64,000 bases of DNA, taken from NCBI GenBank assembly GCA_036405235.1, contig DASWYA010000001.1, positions 744,001-808,000 of the forward strand, written 5' to 3'. How positions within the stretch are numbered: position 1 is the stretch's first letter; the number at the start of each line of letters is the position of its first letter. Shown here in pieces: positions 9,416 to 16,824 of the stretch. Position numbers and translations under genes: made by a program. The DNA comes from JASLCR01 sp036405235. GTDB lineage: Bacteria > Patescibacteriota > Saccharimonadia > Saccharimonadales > Saccharimonadaceae. The notes beneath the pieces are model-generated. The model had not been told where the DNA came from. It searched no databases and was given only the letters and a program-made list of their open reading frames with translations.

Positions 9416-9825
9416 AGGCAGCAATTGCAAAATTACTAGTACTATTTACCTTGGTGGCGGGAGCTACAGCTGTTATGCCGGTGCAGCCAGCCAGCGCGGC
9501 GTGTCAGAATTCATTTCTGACATTTCCAGCCTGGCATAAAGGACTTACTAAAGGTGATTGCTCGATCAAAAGCCCCGACGAAGTCGGCGGTCTCAGTAAT
9601 TTTATCTGGGCGATAGTACTTAATGTACTTAACATTCTTATCCAGGCTGTCGCATATGTGTCAGGTGGATTTATAATCTGGGGTGGTTTCCAGTATCTGA
9701 TTGCGGCGGGCAGTAGCGACAGAGTGACCTCGGCTCGTAAAACCATCCAAAATGCGGTGATAGGCCTCGTGATTTCCCTCTTTGCAGTGATTGTTATATC
9801 CTATGTAGCAGGACAACTAGCATGA
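9412..9825 (+). CDS. T4SS-pilin-like two-helix membrane protein, second of tandem set
   Basis: 137 residues from the ATG at 9412, preceded by GGAGGG at a good distance and overlapping the upstream stop (ATGA), so it is translationally coupled. Signal peptide to about residue 30 (ASAA), a Cys-containing loop (ACQNSF, GDCSI), helix 1 (IWAIVLNVLNILIQAVAYVSGGF), a polar turn (AAGSSDRVTSARKTIQNA) and helix 2 (VIGLVISLFAVIVISYVAG). The turn is the family signature 'G.S....SA...I..A'. It overlaps the next gene by 4 bases. Confidence 0.7.
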   Translation: MKAAIAKLLVLFTLVAGATAVMPVQPASAACQNSFLTFPAWHKGLTKGDCSIKSPDEVGGLSNFIWAIVLNVLNILIQAVAYVSGGFIIWGGFQYLIAAGSSDRVTSARKTIQNAVIGLVISLFAVIVISYVAGQLA

Positions 9826-10112
9826 TAGATTTTTTGTATAATTTCGCCGGAACTGTCAATGCGGGTCAGGTAGGCATACCGACAGCATCTGCTGATGAAG
9901 TGGTTGGTAATGTACTGCGACTCGTGTACTTTGCGGCAGCAATTGTTTGTATCATCACTATCGTGATTGCGGGGATCTTGTACTCGATATCAAATGGCGA
10001 TAGCGGCAAAGTAAAGACGGCAAAAGATGCGATTCTTTATGCAGTGATTGGACTAGTCGTTGTGATGTTCGCGTTTACGATAACAGGATTTATCTTGGGG
10101 AGGTTTGTGTGA
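9822..10112 (+). CDS. T4SS-pilin-like two-helix membrane protein lacking a clear signal peptide
   Basis: 96 residues, starting at the ATG that overlaps the previous stop. It has no obvious cleavable signal: it begins MIDFLYNFAGTVNAGQVG, then two helices flank ILYSISNGDSGKVKTAKDAI, the family signature. It is the shortest member of the set. The missing signal sequence suggests it may be a membrane partner rather than a processed pilin, or that it enters the membrane directly by helix 1. The next gene starts on a GTG overlapping its TGA by 4 bases. Confidence 0.65.
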   Translation: MIDFLYNFAGTVNAGQVGIPTASADEVVGNVLRLVYFAAAIVCIITIVIAGILYSISNGDSGKVKTAKDAILYAVIGLVVVMFAFTITGFILGRFV

Positions 10113-10480
10113 AAAAACTAAAAGCAACAATCGCCGTTTTCATTGTGAGTTTATTGACTGTCACTACTCTGGCTACGCCGAGTTTTGCATCGGTATTTGG
10201 CGATGCTTGTAAGGGAAAAACTGACGCTGTGTGTAGTCAGGTCAATACAGGGCCGGCTAACACAAATACATTTATCCAGAATGTCATCGGCACGCTGATA
10301 TTTGCTGTCGGTGTAATATCGGTAATCATGATCGTGATTGGCGGTATTCGCTACGCAACGTCAGATGGTGACAGTGGCAAGGTGAAATCAGCAAAAGATA
10401 CTATCCTCTACTCTGTTGTTGGACTGGTAGTGGCGCTGCTTTCGTATGCAATCGTAGGATTTGTATTTACGAGGTTTTAA
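10109..10480 (+). CDS. T4SS-pilin-like two-helix membrane protein (GTG start)
   Basis: 123 residues from GTG 10109, inside the overlap with the previous stop; AGG of the preceding 'TTGGGGAGG' serves as ribosome binding site. Signal peptide MKKLKATIAVFIVSLLTVTT..., cleavage probably after TPSFA (about residue 27). The mature part has a Cys pair (DACKGKTDAVC), helix 1 (IGTLIFAVGVISVIMIVIGG), the signature IRYATSDGDSGKVKSAKDTI, and helix 2 ending FVFTRF. It is very close to the next two genes, consistent with recent tandem duplication. Confidence 0.7.
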   Translation: MKKLKATIAVFIVSLLTVTTLATPSFASVFGDACKGKTDAVCSQVNTGPANTNTFIQNVIGTLIFAVGVISVIMIVIGGIRYATSDGDSGKVKSAKDTILYSVVGLVVALLSYAIVGFVFTRF

Positions 10481-10509
10481 CCCAAAGATAGGAAATTAAA
10501 GGAGATAAT

Positions 10510-10908
10510 ATGAAAAAACGAATACAAACATCAATGACTGTAGCGCTTATGGCGGTATTTTCATTACTTAGTCCACTTGTGCTAGCGCAGGCTACCAATG
10601 CTGCTGTTGATCCGAAGAAATCTGCCGAAGATGGTTTTAATGCGGCCGGTGGTGGTGGAGGATTAAACCTTGGCCAAGGTATCGAAGTTATCGTTAACCT
10701 CTTGATGTTTGTGCTTGGTGCAATCGCGGTGATTGTGATTGTTATCGGTGGTATTCGCTACGCAACATCAAATGGCGATAGTGGTCAGATTAAGTCGGCA
10801 AAAGATACGATCTTGTACGCAGTTGTTGGTTTAGTGGTAGCGCTACTTGCGTATGCGATTGTACGCTTCGTACTCAACCAGTTTGTGCCTGCACCGGCGA
10901 ACCCTTAA
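10510..10908 (+). CDS. T4SS-pilin-like two-helix membrane protein
   Basis: 132 residues; AAAGGAG lies just upstream of the ATG. Signal peptide to about residue 31 (QATNAA), then a Gly-rich loop (AAGGGGGLNLGQG). Helix 1 is VNLLMFVLGAIAVIVIVIGG, then IRYATSNGDSGQIKSAKDTI, then helix 2 (LYAVVGLVVALLAYAIVRFVL). It shares the GGIRYAT and AKDTILY blocks with its neighbours. The Gly-rich loop replaces the Cys-containing loop of other members, so the exposed part varies while the helices are conserved. Confidence 0.7.
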   Translation: MKKRIQTSMTVALMAVFSLLSPLVLAQATNAAVDPKKSAEDGFNAAGGGGGLNLGQGIEVIVNLLMFVLGAIAVIVIVIGGIRYATSNGDSGQIKSAKDTILYAVVGLVVALLAYAIVRFVLNQFVPAPANP

Positions 10909-10972
10909 CAAAGTTTAGTACTTTTGGTATAACAATAAGTAAGATATAGATAATAGAAAGAGAGTAATAGAT

Positions 10973-11374
10973 ATGTTAAAAACAATTAAAAATGCTAAGA
11001 GCCTTATGGTGGTAGCAGCGTTGGCGCTCGTAGTAAGTCTCGTGCCAGCAGCTATGACAAGTGCGCTTGGTATCCAGGGCGGTGCTAAGTCTGCACAGGG
11101 TGAGGATCAAACCGATTGTTTGGTTGATGATGGTGGAAATACTTGTACTGACACTCCAATCTTCAAGACTATCACAGATGTGATGCTCTTCCTTGTTGGT
11201 GCAATCTCAGTCATCATGCTTATCATCGGTGGTATCCGATACACTGTATCTGGCGGTGACAGTAGCGCTGTGCAGTCTGCCAAGAATACTATTCTGTACG
11301 CAATTGTTGGTATTATCGTATCGCTTCTTGCGTATGCGGTTGTTACCTTCGTTGTCGGAAACTTCGTTAAGTAG
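10973..11374 (+). CDS. T4SS-pilin-like two-helix membrane protein, last of tandem set
   Basis: 133 residues; the ATG follows an AGAAAGAGAG stretch. Signal peptide to about residue 28, a loop with two Cys (DQTDCLVDDGGNTC), helix 1 (VMLFLVGAISVIMLIIGG), signature IRYTVSGGDSSAVQSAKNTI, helix 2 (LYAIVGIIVSLLAYAVVTFVV). Its closest relative in the window is the separate gene at 14274-14678, which shares the GGAKSAQGEDQTD/GGADAARGTDQTD loop and the TDV.LFL.GAISVIM helix. A strong hairpin terminator (11385-11422) ends the operon. Confidence 0.7.
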   Translation: MLKTIKNAKSLMVVAALALVVSLVPAAMTSALGIQGGAKSAQGEDQTDCLVDDGGNTCTDTPIFKTITDVMLFLVGAISVIMLIIGGIRYTVSGGDSSAVQSAKNTILYAIVGIIVSLLAYAVVTFVVGNFVK

Positions 11375-11384
11375 AAAAATATAC

Positions 11385-11422
11385 AATTAAAATAAGCCTG
11401 TTTCTACAGGCTTATTTTAATT
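11385..11422 (+). terminator. Perfect 16-bp hairpin terminator after the pilin operon
   Basis: Arms 11385-11400 and 11407-11422 are exact reverse complements with a 6-nt loop (TTTCTA). GC-rich core next to the loop with A-rich 5' and T-rich 3' flanks, so it should work in both directions. Confidence 0.85.
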
Positions 11423-11437
11423 GTTGATGATTGTGCA

Positions 11438-11473
11438 AATAAAATGAGTCCGATTTGCCGGACTCATTTTATT
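11438..11473 (-). terminator. Perfect 15-bp hairpin terminator after hsp20
   Basis: Arms 11438-11452 and 11459-11473 are exact reverse complements around a 6-nt loop, with A/T-rich outer ends. It lies 17 bp past the hsp20 stop; together with 11385-11422 it insulates the convergent genes. Confidence 0.8.
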
Positions 11474-11490
11474 GCTCGAGCGTAAAGAAA

Positions 11491-11973
11491 CTACTGGATG
11501 GCAATTTTCTTAGCTTGCTCTTGCTGTACCTTAGGGAATGAAATGGTAAGCACACCATCTTTTAGGGCTGCTGCAGCTTCGTCTTCCTTTACGGCAACTG
11601 GTAGTGCCACGGTGCGACTGAACTCGCCCCAGTAACATTCCTGGATGTGCCAGTTGATAGCTTCTGTGTCGTCACCGCTTGAGAGTGTACCAGAGATAGT
11701 CAAGATGCCGTCAGAAATGCTGACATCAAGATCTTCTTTGTTTACACCAGCAGTACGAGCTTTTACAACAAGCTGATCGTCAGTCTCGTAGACATCTACT
11801 GCGAGCTGACCAGGAAAGTCACCTTGCTCTTCGTCCCAGCTGTCGTCTGCTTGCGTGTCGTCAACAGGTACTGGTGCTGGTTGATCATTGGTATTTGATA
11901 GATCATCGTCATTTAAAAAGGCTGCTGCCAATTCATCCTCGATGAGCAAATCGTCATTTTGTTTACGGGCCAT
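11491..11973 (-). CDS. hsp20: Hsp20/alpha-crystallin small heat-shock protein
   Basis: 160 residues; GGAGG sits 6 nt before the ATG. Residues 1-50 are an acidic, poorly ordered tail (DDDLSNTNDQPAPVPVDD). Residues about 55-145 are the alpha-crystallin domain: the LAVDVYETDDQLVVKARTAG strand pair, the VNKEDLDVSISDGILTISG segment, and the signature LKDGVLTISFPK near 140. The family binds unfolding proteins without ATP in the cytoplasm. A sigma70-like promoter lies at 12023-12051, overlapping the divergent comF promoter; I see no CIRCE or other heat-shock operator here. Confidence 0.9.
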   Translation of the reverse strand: MARKQNDDLLIEDELAAAFLNDDDLSNTNDQPAPVPVDDTQADDSWDEEQGDFPGQLAVDVYETDDQLVVKARTAGVNKEDLDVSISDGILTISGTLSSGDDTEAINWHIQECYWGEFSRTVALPVAVKEDEAAAALKDGVLTISFPKVQQEQAKKIAIQ

Positions 11974-12022
11974 AAATTTCCTCCACTTCCATTTAGGGCG
12001 CTATTGACAGATAGTCCTCTTC

Positions 12023-12051
12023 AGTATAGCCAATGCGTGCGCTATAATCAA
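12023..12051 (-). promoter_or_regulatory. hsp20 promoter (TTGATT-N17-TATACT), overlapping the divergent comF -10
   Basis: On the minus strand TTGATT (12046-12051) and TATACT (12023-12028) are 17 bp apart. On the plus strand TATAAT at 12043-12048 is the likely comF -10, so the two promoters share bases and may exclude each other. Confidence 0.55.
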
Positions 12052-12082
12052 CCTGACAGGGCCATGAAACGTAAAAAACACA

Positions 12083-12760
12083 ATGATTGATCATCTGCTC
12101 AGAATTATTGCTCCTAGCCCCTGTTATGGATGTGGTCAAATCGGCCTAAGTTTATGCGATAATTGTGAATTTGACATCGTAAATGAGCCTTATGTCGGAT
12201 GTGTGAGCTGTCAGAGGCCAGCTGGCACAAAAGGTATTTGTAATACATGTGTAGTGCTCTACGATCAAGCATGGGTCGTGTCAGAGAGAACTGATGTGAT
12301 AGAAAACCTACTTGATGGATATAAATTTGAGCGTGAAAAGGCAAGTTTTCGAATATTTGCCAAGTTACTACATAGTAGATTGCCGATTTTTGGTGATATA
12401 CATATAGAGTTTGTGCCAATTCCGACTATTTCGTCGCATATTCGCCAGAGAGGCTACGATCATATGAAGTTGATTACGAGGGAACTTGCTCGTCTACGTA
12501 ATGCCTCATACTCCCCTGTTCTGGTCAGAAAGACCAATACAAAACAACTTGGTTCGTCAAAAGTTCAGCGAATTCAGAACGCCAAACATGCTTTTGAGGT
12601 CAGAAAGCCTCTGGATGATACGATAATGTATGTGCTTGTTGATGATGTTTTTACAACTGGCTCAACGATAACGTATGCAGCCAAAGCATTGCGAGATGCT
12701 GGTGCTGGATCGGTCTCTGCAGCTATAATTGCTCGTCAGCCTCTCGACAAGGTGGGCTGA
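12083..12760 (+). CDS. comF: ComF family phosphoribosyltransferase-like protein
   Basis: 225 residues. The N-terminus has a Cys-rich zinc-ribbon pair (CYGCGQIGLSLCDNC, then CVSCQRP...CNTC, residues 12-56). The C-terminal half is a type I phosphoribosyltransferase fold: RQRGYDHMKLITRELAR near 128 and the PRPP loop VLVDDVFTTGSTITYAAKAL near 190-210. ComF proteins are needed for DNA uptake in naturally competent bacteria; their exact reaction is not settled. No competence ComEC/ComEA gene is in the window, although a type IV prepilin-like gene lies at 18073. Upstream it shares a divergent control region with hsp20. Confidence 0.9.
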   Translation: MIDHLLRIIAPSPCYGCGQIGLSLCDNCEFDIVNEPYVGCVSCQRPAGTKGICNTCVVLYDQAWVVSERTDVIENLLDGYKFEREKASFRIFAKLLHSRLPIFGDIHIEFVPIPTISSHIRQRGYDHMKLITRELARLRNASYSPVLVRKTNTKQLGSSKVQRIQNAKHAFEVRKPLDDTIMYVLVDDVFTTGSTITYAAKALRDAGAGSVSAAIIARQPLDKVG

Positions 12761-12783
12761 CATCTGTTAGAATCGTTTGAGTT

Positions 12784-12912
<129 letters not shown>

Positions 12913-12944
12913 GCAAGATACCTCAGCCGCCAGTCGATTGATGA

Positions 12945-14207
12945 CTACAGCGAATTTCCAAGATTTGGGTTGATAGAACTTTTTGGTGTTTTGGTCATGC
13001 TACTGTATATTGCGAGGACATCTTCTCTGGTGACCTTCTGCTGGTCTAGAATTCTTAGAGAAATAACAGCTTCGCCAAAATCGCCCCAATATACACTAGT
13101 TTCACTGCCGTAGTAGATGCTATTACCAGATGAAGTTTTCCTAATCAACCTGCAAGACTTCTCGGCTGCACCTGTGTTGGGAGATGTATGGCCACAGTAT
13201 GGCGGATTGAAATCAATTGGGCGTTTGTATTCACTGATGCTGATAACCTGACGCGGAGTGTAGCAGCTACTACCATTGTCGTAATGCAAGGTTAGCTTTG
13301 AGCCGTCCTTGGAGAGGACGGAGCAACTTAGCTTAAATCCAAGAGTATTGCTGGGGAGGTACAAAGAGAAAGGCGCTTGCGAGATGTCTGATGAAGGCTT
13401 GTCTGATTCTTGCTGTGATTTTGTGCTTCCAATCTGTTTGATATAGTCAGCGTAAGACTTAGCTGACGTATCGCTTAGCCAAAATGTTAGAGCGACAAGG
13501 ATGGTGAGCCCTCCCAGAGCTGGTACTAGACGTGGTATACGCCATGGCCAGGATCTCTCTGCAACATAACTTGAGATGATAAAGATGAGCGCTCCAAATA
13601 TCGCTGCAATACCTGTGAATAGAGTAATCATAGATGGTGGATGATGTTGGCCGGCTGGTATGGCTGCTACATTATCGATCCAGCTGTGATCAAAACTTTT
13701 TATGCAAAGTACAGCAAGGACGGTAAGCTCTGCGTACATTGTGACGATAATTGCCTGCTGTAGTGCTCGCTGACTCTTTAGTAGCCGGAGTAGTATACTG
13801 TAAAAGATGATTACTGGTACACCGCAGTAGATCAGGGCAAAAAGTGACGCAGCTGGACTGTAACTCCCCATTACTACACTACTGTTAAAGCCGAAGATTA
13901 TATATATCAGCCCAGTCGTTATAAACCCAAATATACCTGCTGCAATACACCTAGGAGCCCTCCCCTTTGATATCGGTAAGGTCTCATTTGCTTCACTTTT
14001 TATAAGACTGTCGGCTGCCTGCTCTATGAGGGGTGATTTGGCTGTTTCGGATGTGTTCGGAGTCGATGGGACTGCTGTCTTTTCACCAGGTGCAAAGCTA
14101 ATAGGATCTGGCATTGTATCGAGTACAGGTGCTTCTTCTGATTCAATTGGCTCGCTGTTAGTAGACGACTGAAGGTCATTCGGGTTAAGCGGCTCTATAG
14201 TTTTCAT
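12945..14207 (-). CDS. Hypothetical polytopic membrane protein with extracytoplasmic C-terminal domain
   Basis: 420 residues. The first 80 are acidic, Ser/Thr/Pro/Glu-rich and probably disordered and cytoplasmic. Five or so hydrophobic helices follow (about 85-260: CIAAGIFGFITTGLIYIIFG, FALIYCGVPVIIFYSILL, AIIVTMYAELTVLAVLCI, MITLFTGIAAIFGALIFII, LVPALGGLTILVALTFWL). A C-terminal domain of about 150 residues has four Cys (LSCSV, SSCYT, PPYCG, KSCRL), suggesting disulfides outside the membrane. I recognise no family. It is convergent with tRNA-Ser(UGA) and lies downstream of the lone pilin gene at 14274 on the same strand. Confidence 0.5.
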   Translation of the reverse strand: MKTIEPLNPNDLQSSTNSEPIESEEAPVLDTMPDPISFAPGEKTAVPSTPNTSETAKSPLIEQAADSLIKSEANETLPISKGRAPRCIAAGIFGFITTGLIYIIFGFNSSVVMGSYSPAASLFALIYCGVPVIIFYSILLRLLKSQRALQQAIIVTMYAELTVLAVLCIKSFDHSWIDNVAAIPAGQHHPPSMITLFTGIAAIFGALIFIISSYVAERSWPWRIPRLVPALGGLTILVALTFWLSDTSAKSYADYIKQIGSTKSQQESDKPSSDISQAPFSLYLPSNTLGFKLSCSVLSKDGSKLTLHYDNGSSCYTPRQVISISEYKRPIDFNPPYCGHTSPNTGAAEKSCRLIRKTSSGNSIYYGSETSVYWGDFGEAVISLRILDQQKVTREDVLAIYSSMTKTPKSSINPNLGNSL

Positions 14208-14273
14208 TGATGTGAAAATTGTCTCATACTTATCGCAATGACTTCAAGAATTACGATAAAACTCTTCTAGGCA

Positions 14274-14678
14274 CTAGACGTTTGTTCCGCCACCACCGCC
14301 ACCGGATGCAAAACTACCGAGGACAAACTTGATGATTGCGTATGAGAGCAAGGCAATGATAATACCGACGATTGCGTAGAGGATAGTGTTTTTTGCTGCC
14401 GTAACATTGGCTGAATTACCACCAGATACCACGTAGCGTAGGCCACCGATGATGATCATAATGACTGAGATTGCACCAAGCACAAAGAGAAGTACATCTG
14501 TAATTGTGCCAAATACACCGCTGTTGCCAAAAAGTTGATCTGTTTGATCTGTGCCACGTGCGGCGTCGGCGCCGCCTTCTATAGTTCCACTAAAAGCGTT
14601 TACAGCTGGGCTGAAGACAACTGTAAACAAGGCTATTGTAGCGATAGGTGCAAAATTCTTGATGACATTTTTTATCAT
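14274..14678 (-). CDS. T4SS-pilin-like two-helix membrane protein, dispersed paralog
   Basis: 134 residues. Signal peptide to about residue 28 (VFSPAVNA), loop GGADAARGTDQTDQLFG, helix 1 (VLLFVLGAISVIMIIIGG), signature LRYVVSGGNSANVTAAKNTI, helix 2 (LYAIVGIIIALLSYAIIKFVL), and a Gly-rich C-terminus ending GGGGGGTNV. It is clearly a paralog of the operon at 9008-11374, closest to the last member, but lacks its two loop Cys. Being about 3 kb away on the opposite strand and apparently monocistronic, it may be expressed independently as an alternative pilin subunit (inference). Confidence 0.7.
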   Translation of the reverse strand: MIKNVIKNFAPIATIALFTVVFSPAVNAFSGTIEGGADAARGTDQTDQLFGNSGVFGTITDVLLFVLGAISVIMIIIGGLRYVVSGGNSANVTAAKNTILYAIVGIIIALLSYAIIKFVLGSFASGGGGGGTNV

Positions 14679-14786
14679 GTACTGTCCTTTGTCTAAGTTT
14701 TTCTACGATCCACTATAGCGGGAGCAATCTAAAAAGTCTACTCACCGCCCCTGTTTCGTGGTACAATTGAGCGAGCCAGGCGGCTT

Positions 14787-14807
14787 GGAAGAGTACCCAA
14801 GTGGCTG
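14787..14807 (+). pseudogene. Partial tRNA-Ser copy (5' half) upstream of the intact gene
   Basis: The 21 nt at 14787-14807 match the first 21 nt of tRNA-Ser(GCU) (14897-14917) at 20 positions; the copies are exactly 110 nt apart. No matching acceptor 3' strand, T-loop or CCA follows. A hairpin (GGACGG-TAG-CCGTCC) that resembles a variable arm lies just downstream. A -10-like TACAAT is at 14762-14767, so it may be transcribed together with the tRNA. Confidence 0.5.
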
Positions 14808-14896
14808 CTGCGTGAAACGCAAATGATGGACGGTAGCCGTCCCTAAGATTTGTGGACATGTAGAAGTTACATGATGAGTGTGATTCCAACAGATAC

Positions 14897-14989
14897 GGAG
14901 GAGTACCCAAGTGGCTGAAGGGGACGGTTTGCTAAATCGTTAGTATGGAGAAATCTGTAGCGGGAGTTCGAATCTCCCCTCCTCCGCCA
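14897..14989 (+). tRNA. tRNA-Ser(GCU)
   Basis: Class II tRNA, 93 nt. Acceptor GGAGGAG/CTCCTCC, anticodon GCT at 14931-14933 in loop TTGCTAA, long variable arm, T-arm GGGAG-TTCGAAT-CTCCC, G discriminator, encoded CCA (14987-14989). Confidence 0.95.
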
Positions 14990-15025
14990 AATTAAAATCT
15001 GACCTTTTGGTCAGTTTTTAATTTG
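14988..15025 (+). terminator. Hairpin terminator after tRNA-Ser(GCU)
   Basis: CTGACC (14999-15004) pairs with GGTCAG (15009-15014), extended by an A-rich 5' arm and T-rich 3' arm. It starts within the tRNA CCA end, as at 12872 and 40025. Confidence 0.75.
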
Positions 15026-15044
15026 CCAAGGTGGATTTGAACTT

Positions 15045-15085
15045 CCGCGTTTTGCGAAGCAAAACCAGCGCGGTGTTCGGTGTAA
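15045..15085 (+). repeat. Hairpin repeat element, copy A
   Basis: Outer stem CCGCG/CGCGG and inner stem TTTTGC-GAA-GCAAAA, followed by GTTCGGTGTAA. A second copy with the same inner stem and the same 11-nt tail lies at 40083-40120. Both follow a tRNA-Ser gene and its terminator. Nothing else is evident in 15086-15240 (about 155 bp). Confidence 0.5.
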
Positions 15086-15252
15086 TGCAGCGCAGAAAAA
15101 TTAGCTTGCTCATTTTTCAAGCAAATGGAGGAGGCTTCAGCCGATATCTTTCTTCCGGTGCTCCTCATGCTATGTGCTGTGTAACATTTCGTCGTTTCGG
15201 AAATGAAAGCAAGCTCTCATTTCGCTCAAGCTCCTCATGTTATACTAATTTT

Positions 15253-15906
15253 ATGCAACCAAATGATCCTCAGGCTCCTGAGCAAGTTCCGACTTCTCCT
15301 CAGCCATATGTTGCCCCTGAAGCCCCTGTGCAGCAAGCTGCCGAGCCGGCTCCAGCGGCATCTGCGCCAACTCAAGAAGCAGACCCTGTAGAGGCTCAAA
15401 TTGAGCAACCTATTGCAGGACAAGAAGATGCGCCGACTGAATTACCAGAGATGGGAGCGGTTTCGTGGCAGGCAGAAGAATATCTCCAGCATGATAAAAC
15501 TCCTATGTGGTATGTCGTGTTTATCCTAGTGGTAGTGATCTTTATGGGTCTTGCAATCTGGCAAAGCGCATGGACAGTTGTTGTTCTCATCCCTGTTACG
15601 GCGGTTGCGCTGATGGTCTATACTCACAGGCCGGCACGTCTCATAAATTACACAGTGAGCAGTACTGGCTTTCATATCAACGATCAGCTCCATCCGATGG
15701 GTGAATTCAAAGCCTTCGGCGTCATCCAGGATAATGGCACGAATGCCCTTACTTTGATACCAGTTAAACGTTTCCGGCCAGGTATTACGGTCTACTTCCC
15801 TGCTGAAGTAGGAGAAGAATTAGTGGATGCTCTCGGTGCGTATATACCGATGCAGGAACTCAAGCCTGATATCTTTGACAAAATCATTAGTAAGCTCCGT
15901 ATCTGA
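15253..15906 (+). CDS. Hypothetical membrane protein with Pro/Ala/Glu-rich N-terminal tail
   Basis: 217 residues from the ATG at 15253. Upstream in-frame codons cover the repeat element and are not expected to be coding; the extended -10 TGT-TATACT at 15238-15246 leaves only 6 nt before this ATG, predicting a leaderless message. The first 75 residues are Pro/Ala/Gln/Glu-rich and probably disordered. Two helices follow (WYVVFILVVVIFMGLAIW and WTVVVLIPVTAVALMVYTH, about 92-128). A cytoplasmic domain of about 85 residues contains RLINYTVSSTGFHIND and FGVIQDN. The two-helix plus PH-like beta domain layout is a guess from strand pattern only; no family is recognised. Confidence 0.55.
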   Translation: MQPNDPQAPEQVPTSPQPYVAPEAPVQQAAEPAPAASAPTQEADPVEAQIEQPIAGQEDAPTELPEMGAVSWQAEEYLQHDKTPMWYVVFILVVVIFMGLAIWQSAWTVVVLIPVTAVALMVYTHRPARLINYTVSSTGFHINDQLHPMGEFKAFGVIQDNGTNALTLIPVKRFRPGITVYFPAEVGEELVDALGAYIPMQELKPDIFDKIISKLRI

Positions 15907-16018
15907 GATAGATTCCATATTGCAGTAGACACCTCTGTTATGCTACAATAATCCGAGTCTGTCTTTTAAGACGGAAGTACCTTCTAGTTACACTTCGTGA
16001 ACATTTGTTCACGAGTTT

Positions 16019-16095
16019 GCACCCGTAGCTCAGCTGGATAGAGCGTTGGCTTGCGGAGCCAAAGGTCATAAGTTCGAATCTTGTCGGGTGTACCA
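16019..16095 (+). tRNA. tRNA-Arg with anticodon GCG
   Basis: 77 nt. Acceptor GCACCCG/CGGGTGT, D-arm with GGATAG (A20, an arginine identity base), anticodon loop TTGCGGA with GCG at 16053-16055, T-loop TTCGAAT, A discriminator, encoded CCA. Most bacteria read CGU/CGC/CGA with an A34-to-inosine edited ACG anticodon, so a genomic G34 is unusual. Confidence 0.9.
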
Positions 16096-16109
16096 TGTAG
16101 CTTATACCT

Positions 16110-16131
16110 AGAGACCTCATACGAGGTCTCT
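16110..16131 (+). terminator. Hairpin terminator after tRNA-Arg
   Basis: AGAGACCTC-ATAC-GAGGTCTCT, a perfect 9-bp stem, then TTTATTTT. Confidence 0.8.
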
Positions 16132-16166
16132 TTATTTTGGACAAGTGCTTTTGCTACGATAAATAC

Positions 16167-16778
16167 ATGAATAAACTTCTCAAGCTTGCGGTAACAACCA
16201 CATTTGTTGGAATACTGCTTGGTGTATTTACCTCATTTGGACAGTCAGTGCTACCTTCCCCGTTTACTCAATTAGCAAATTCGTATTCGATGTGGCTCAT
16301 TTTCTCTTTTGGTATAGGGTATGCTCTTAAGTCGCATTCTTCGATAGCAGTAGCTATCGTGGGGGCTATAGTCCAGTATTTAGCGATACTACTTTACTAC
16401 ATCGTGAGTGCTGTTCGATTTGATTTGGCGTACACGATAATGGATTTGATAAGTGCGAATCTTGTGTGGATTATCGGCGGGACGCTTGTTGGACCTATTG
16501 CGGCAGTGGCGGGTCGTATGACGGCAAACAAAACTAAGCTAACTGATGCTTCGGTAAGTTTCATGGCGGGATTGATTGTATCTGAGAGTGGATATCAATT
16601 TATCAAACTTGGGTATGGTGCCGAGGGTGTGGTCTTTGCGACTGTGGTCCTCATCTACATAGGGGCGATGTATTATCTCGTTAAATATCGTATTACTGCG
16701 ACACTTCTGTACACACTCGTGTGGTCTGTGGCTATGTATATTGGTTATGTGTATGTTTTAGGAAGTATCTTTAGCTGA
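16167..16778 (+). CDS. Hypothetical polytopic membrane protein (about six helices)
   Basis: 203 residues from the ATG at 16167, 6 nt after a -10-like TACGAT; no Shine-Dalgarno, so probably leaderless. Six hydrophobic segments alternate with short loops (LAVTTTFVGILLGVFTSFG, WLIFSFGIGYAL, IAVAIVGAIVQYLAILLYYIV, LVWIIGGTLVGPIAAVAG, GVVFATVVLIYIGAMYYLV, LLYTLVWSVAMYIGYVYVLG). The pattern recalls small substrate-binding membrane subunits or DUF6518-like integral proteins, but I see no diagnostic motif. Confidence 0.5.
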   Translation: MNKLLKLAVTTTFVGILLGVFTSFGQSVLPSPFTQLANSYSMWLIFSFGIGYALKSHSSIAVAIVGAIVQYLAILLYYIVSAVRFDLAYTIMDLISANLVWIIGGTLVGPIAAVAGRMTANKTKLTDASVSFMAGLIVSESGYQFIKLGYGAEGVVFATVVLIYIGAMYYLVKYRITATLLYTLVWSVAMYIGYVYVLGSIFS

Positions 16779-16824
16779 ATTTGGTTTCAGGTACGTCCCC
16801 GAGTTTTCTTATATACTAGTATCT

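Noticed and set aside
14787..14989. tRNA-Ser with an intron spanning 14787-14989
   Set aside because: The downstream copy is a complete tRNA on its own, and the upstream fragment has no matching 3' half.
15031..15252. N-terminal extension of the protein starting at 15253
   Set aside because: The in-frame upstream stretch runs through a hairpin repeat and ends at an extended -10 six bases before the ATG; its translation looks non-protein-like.
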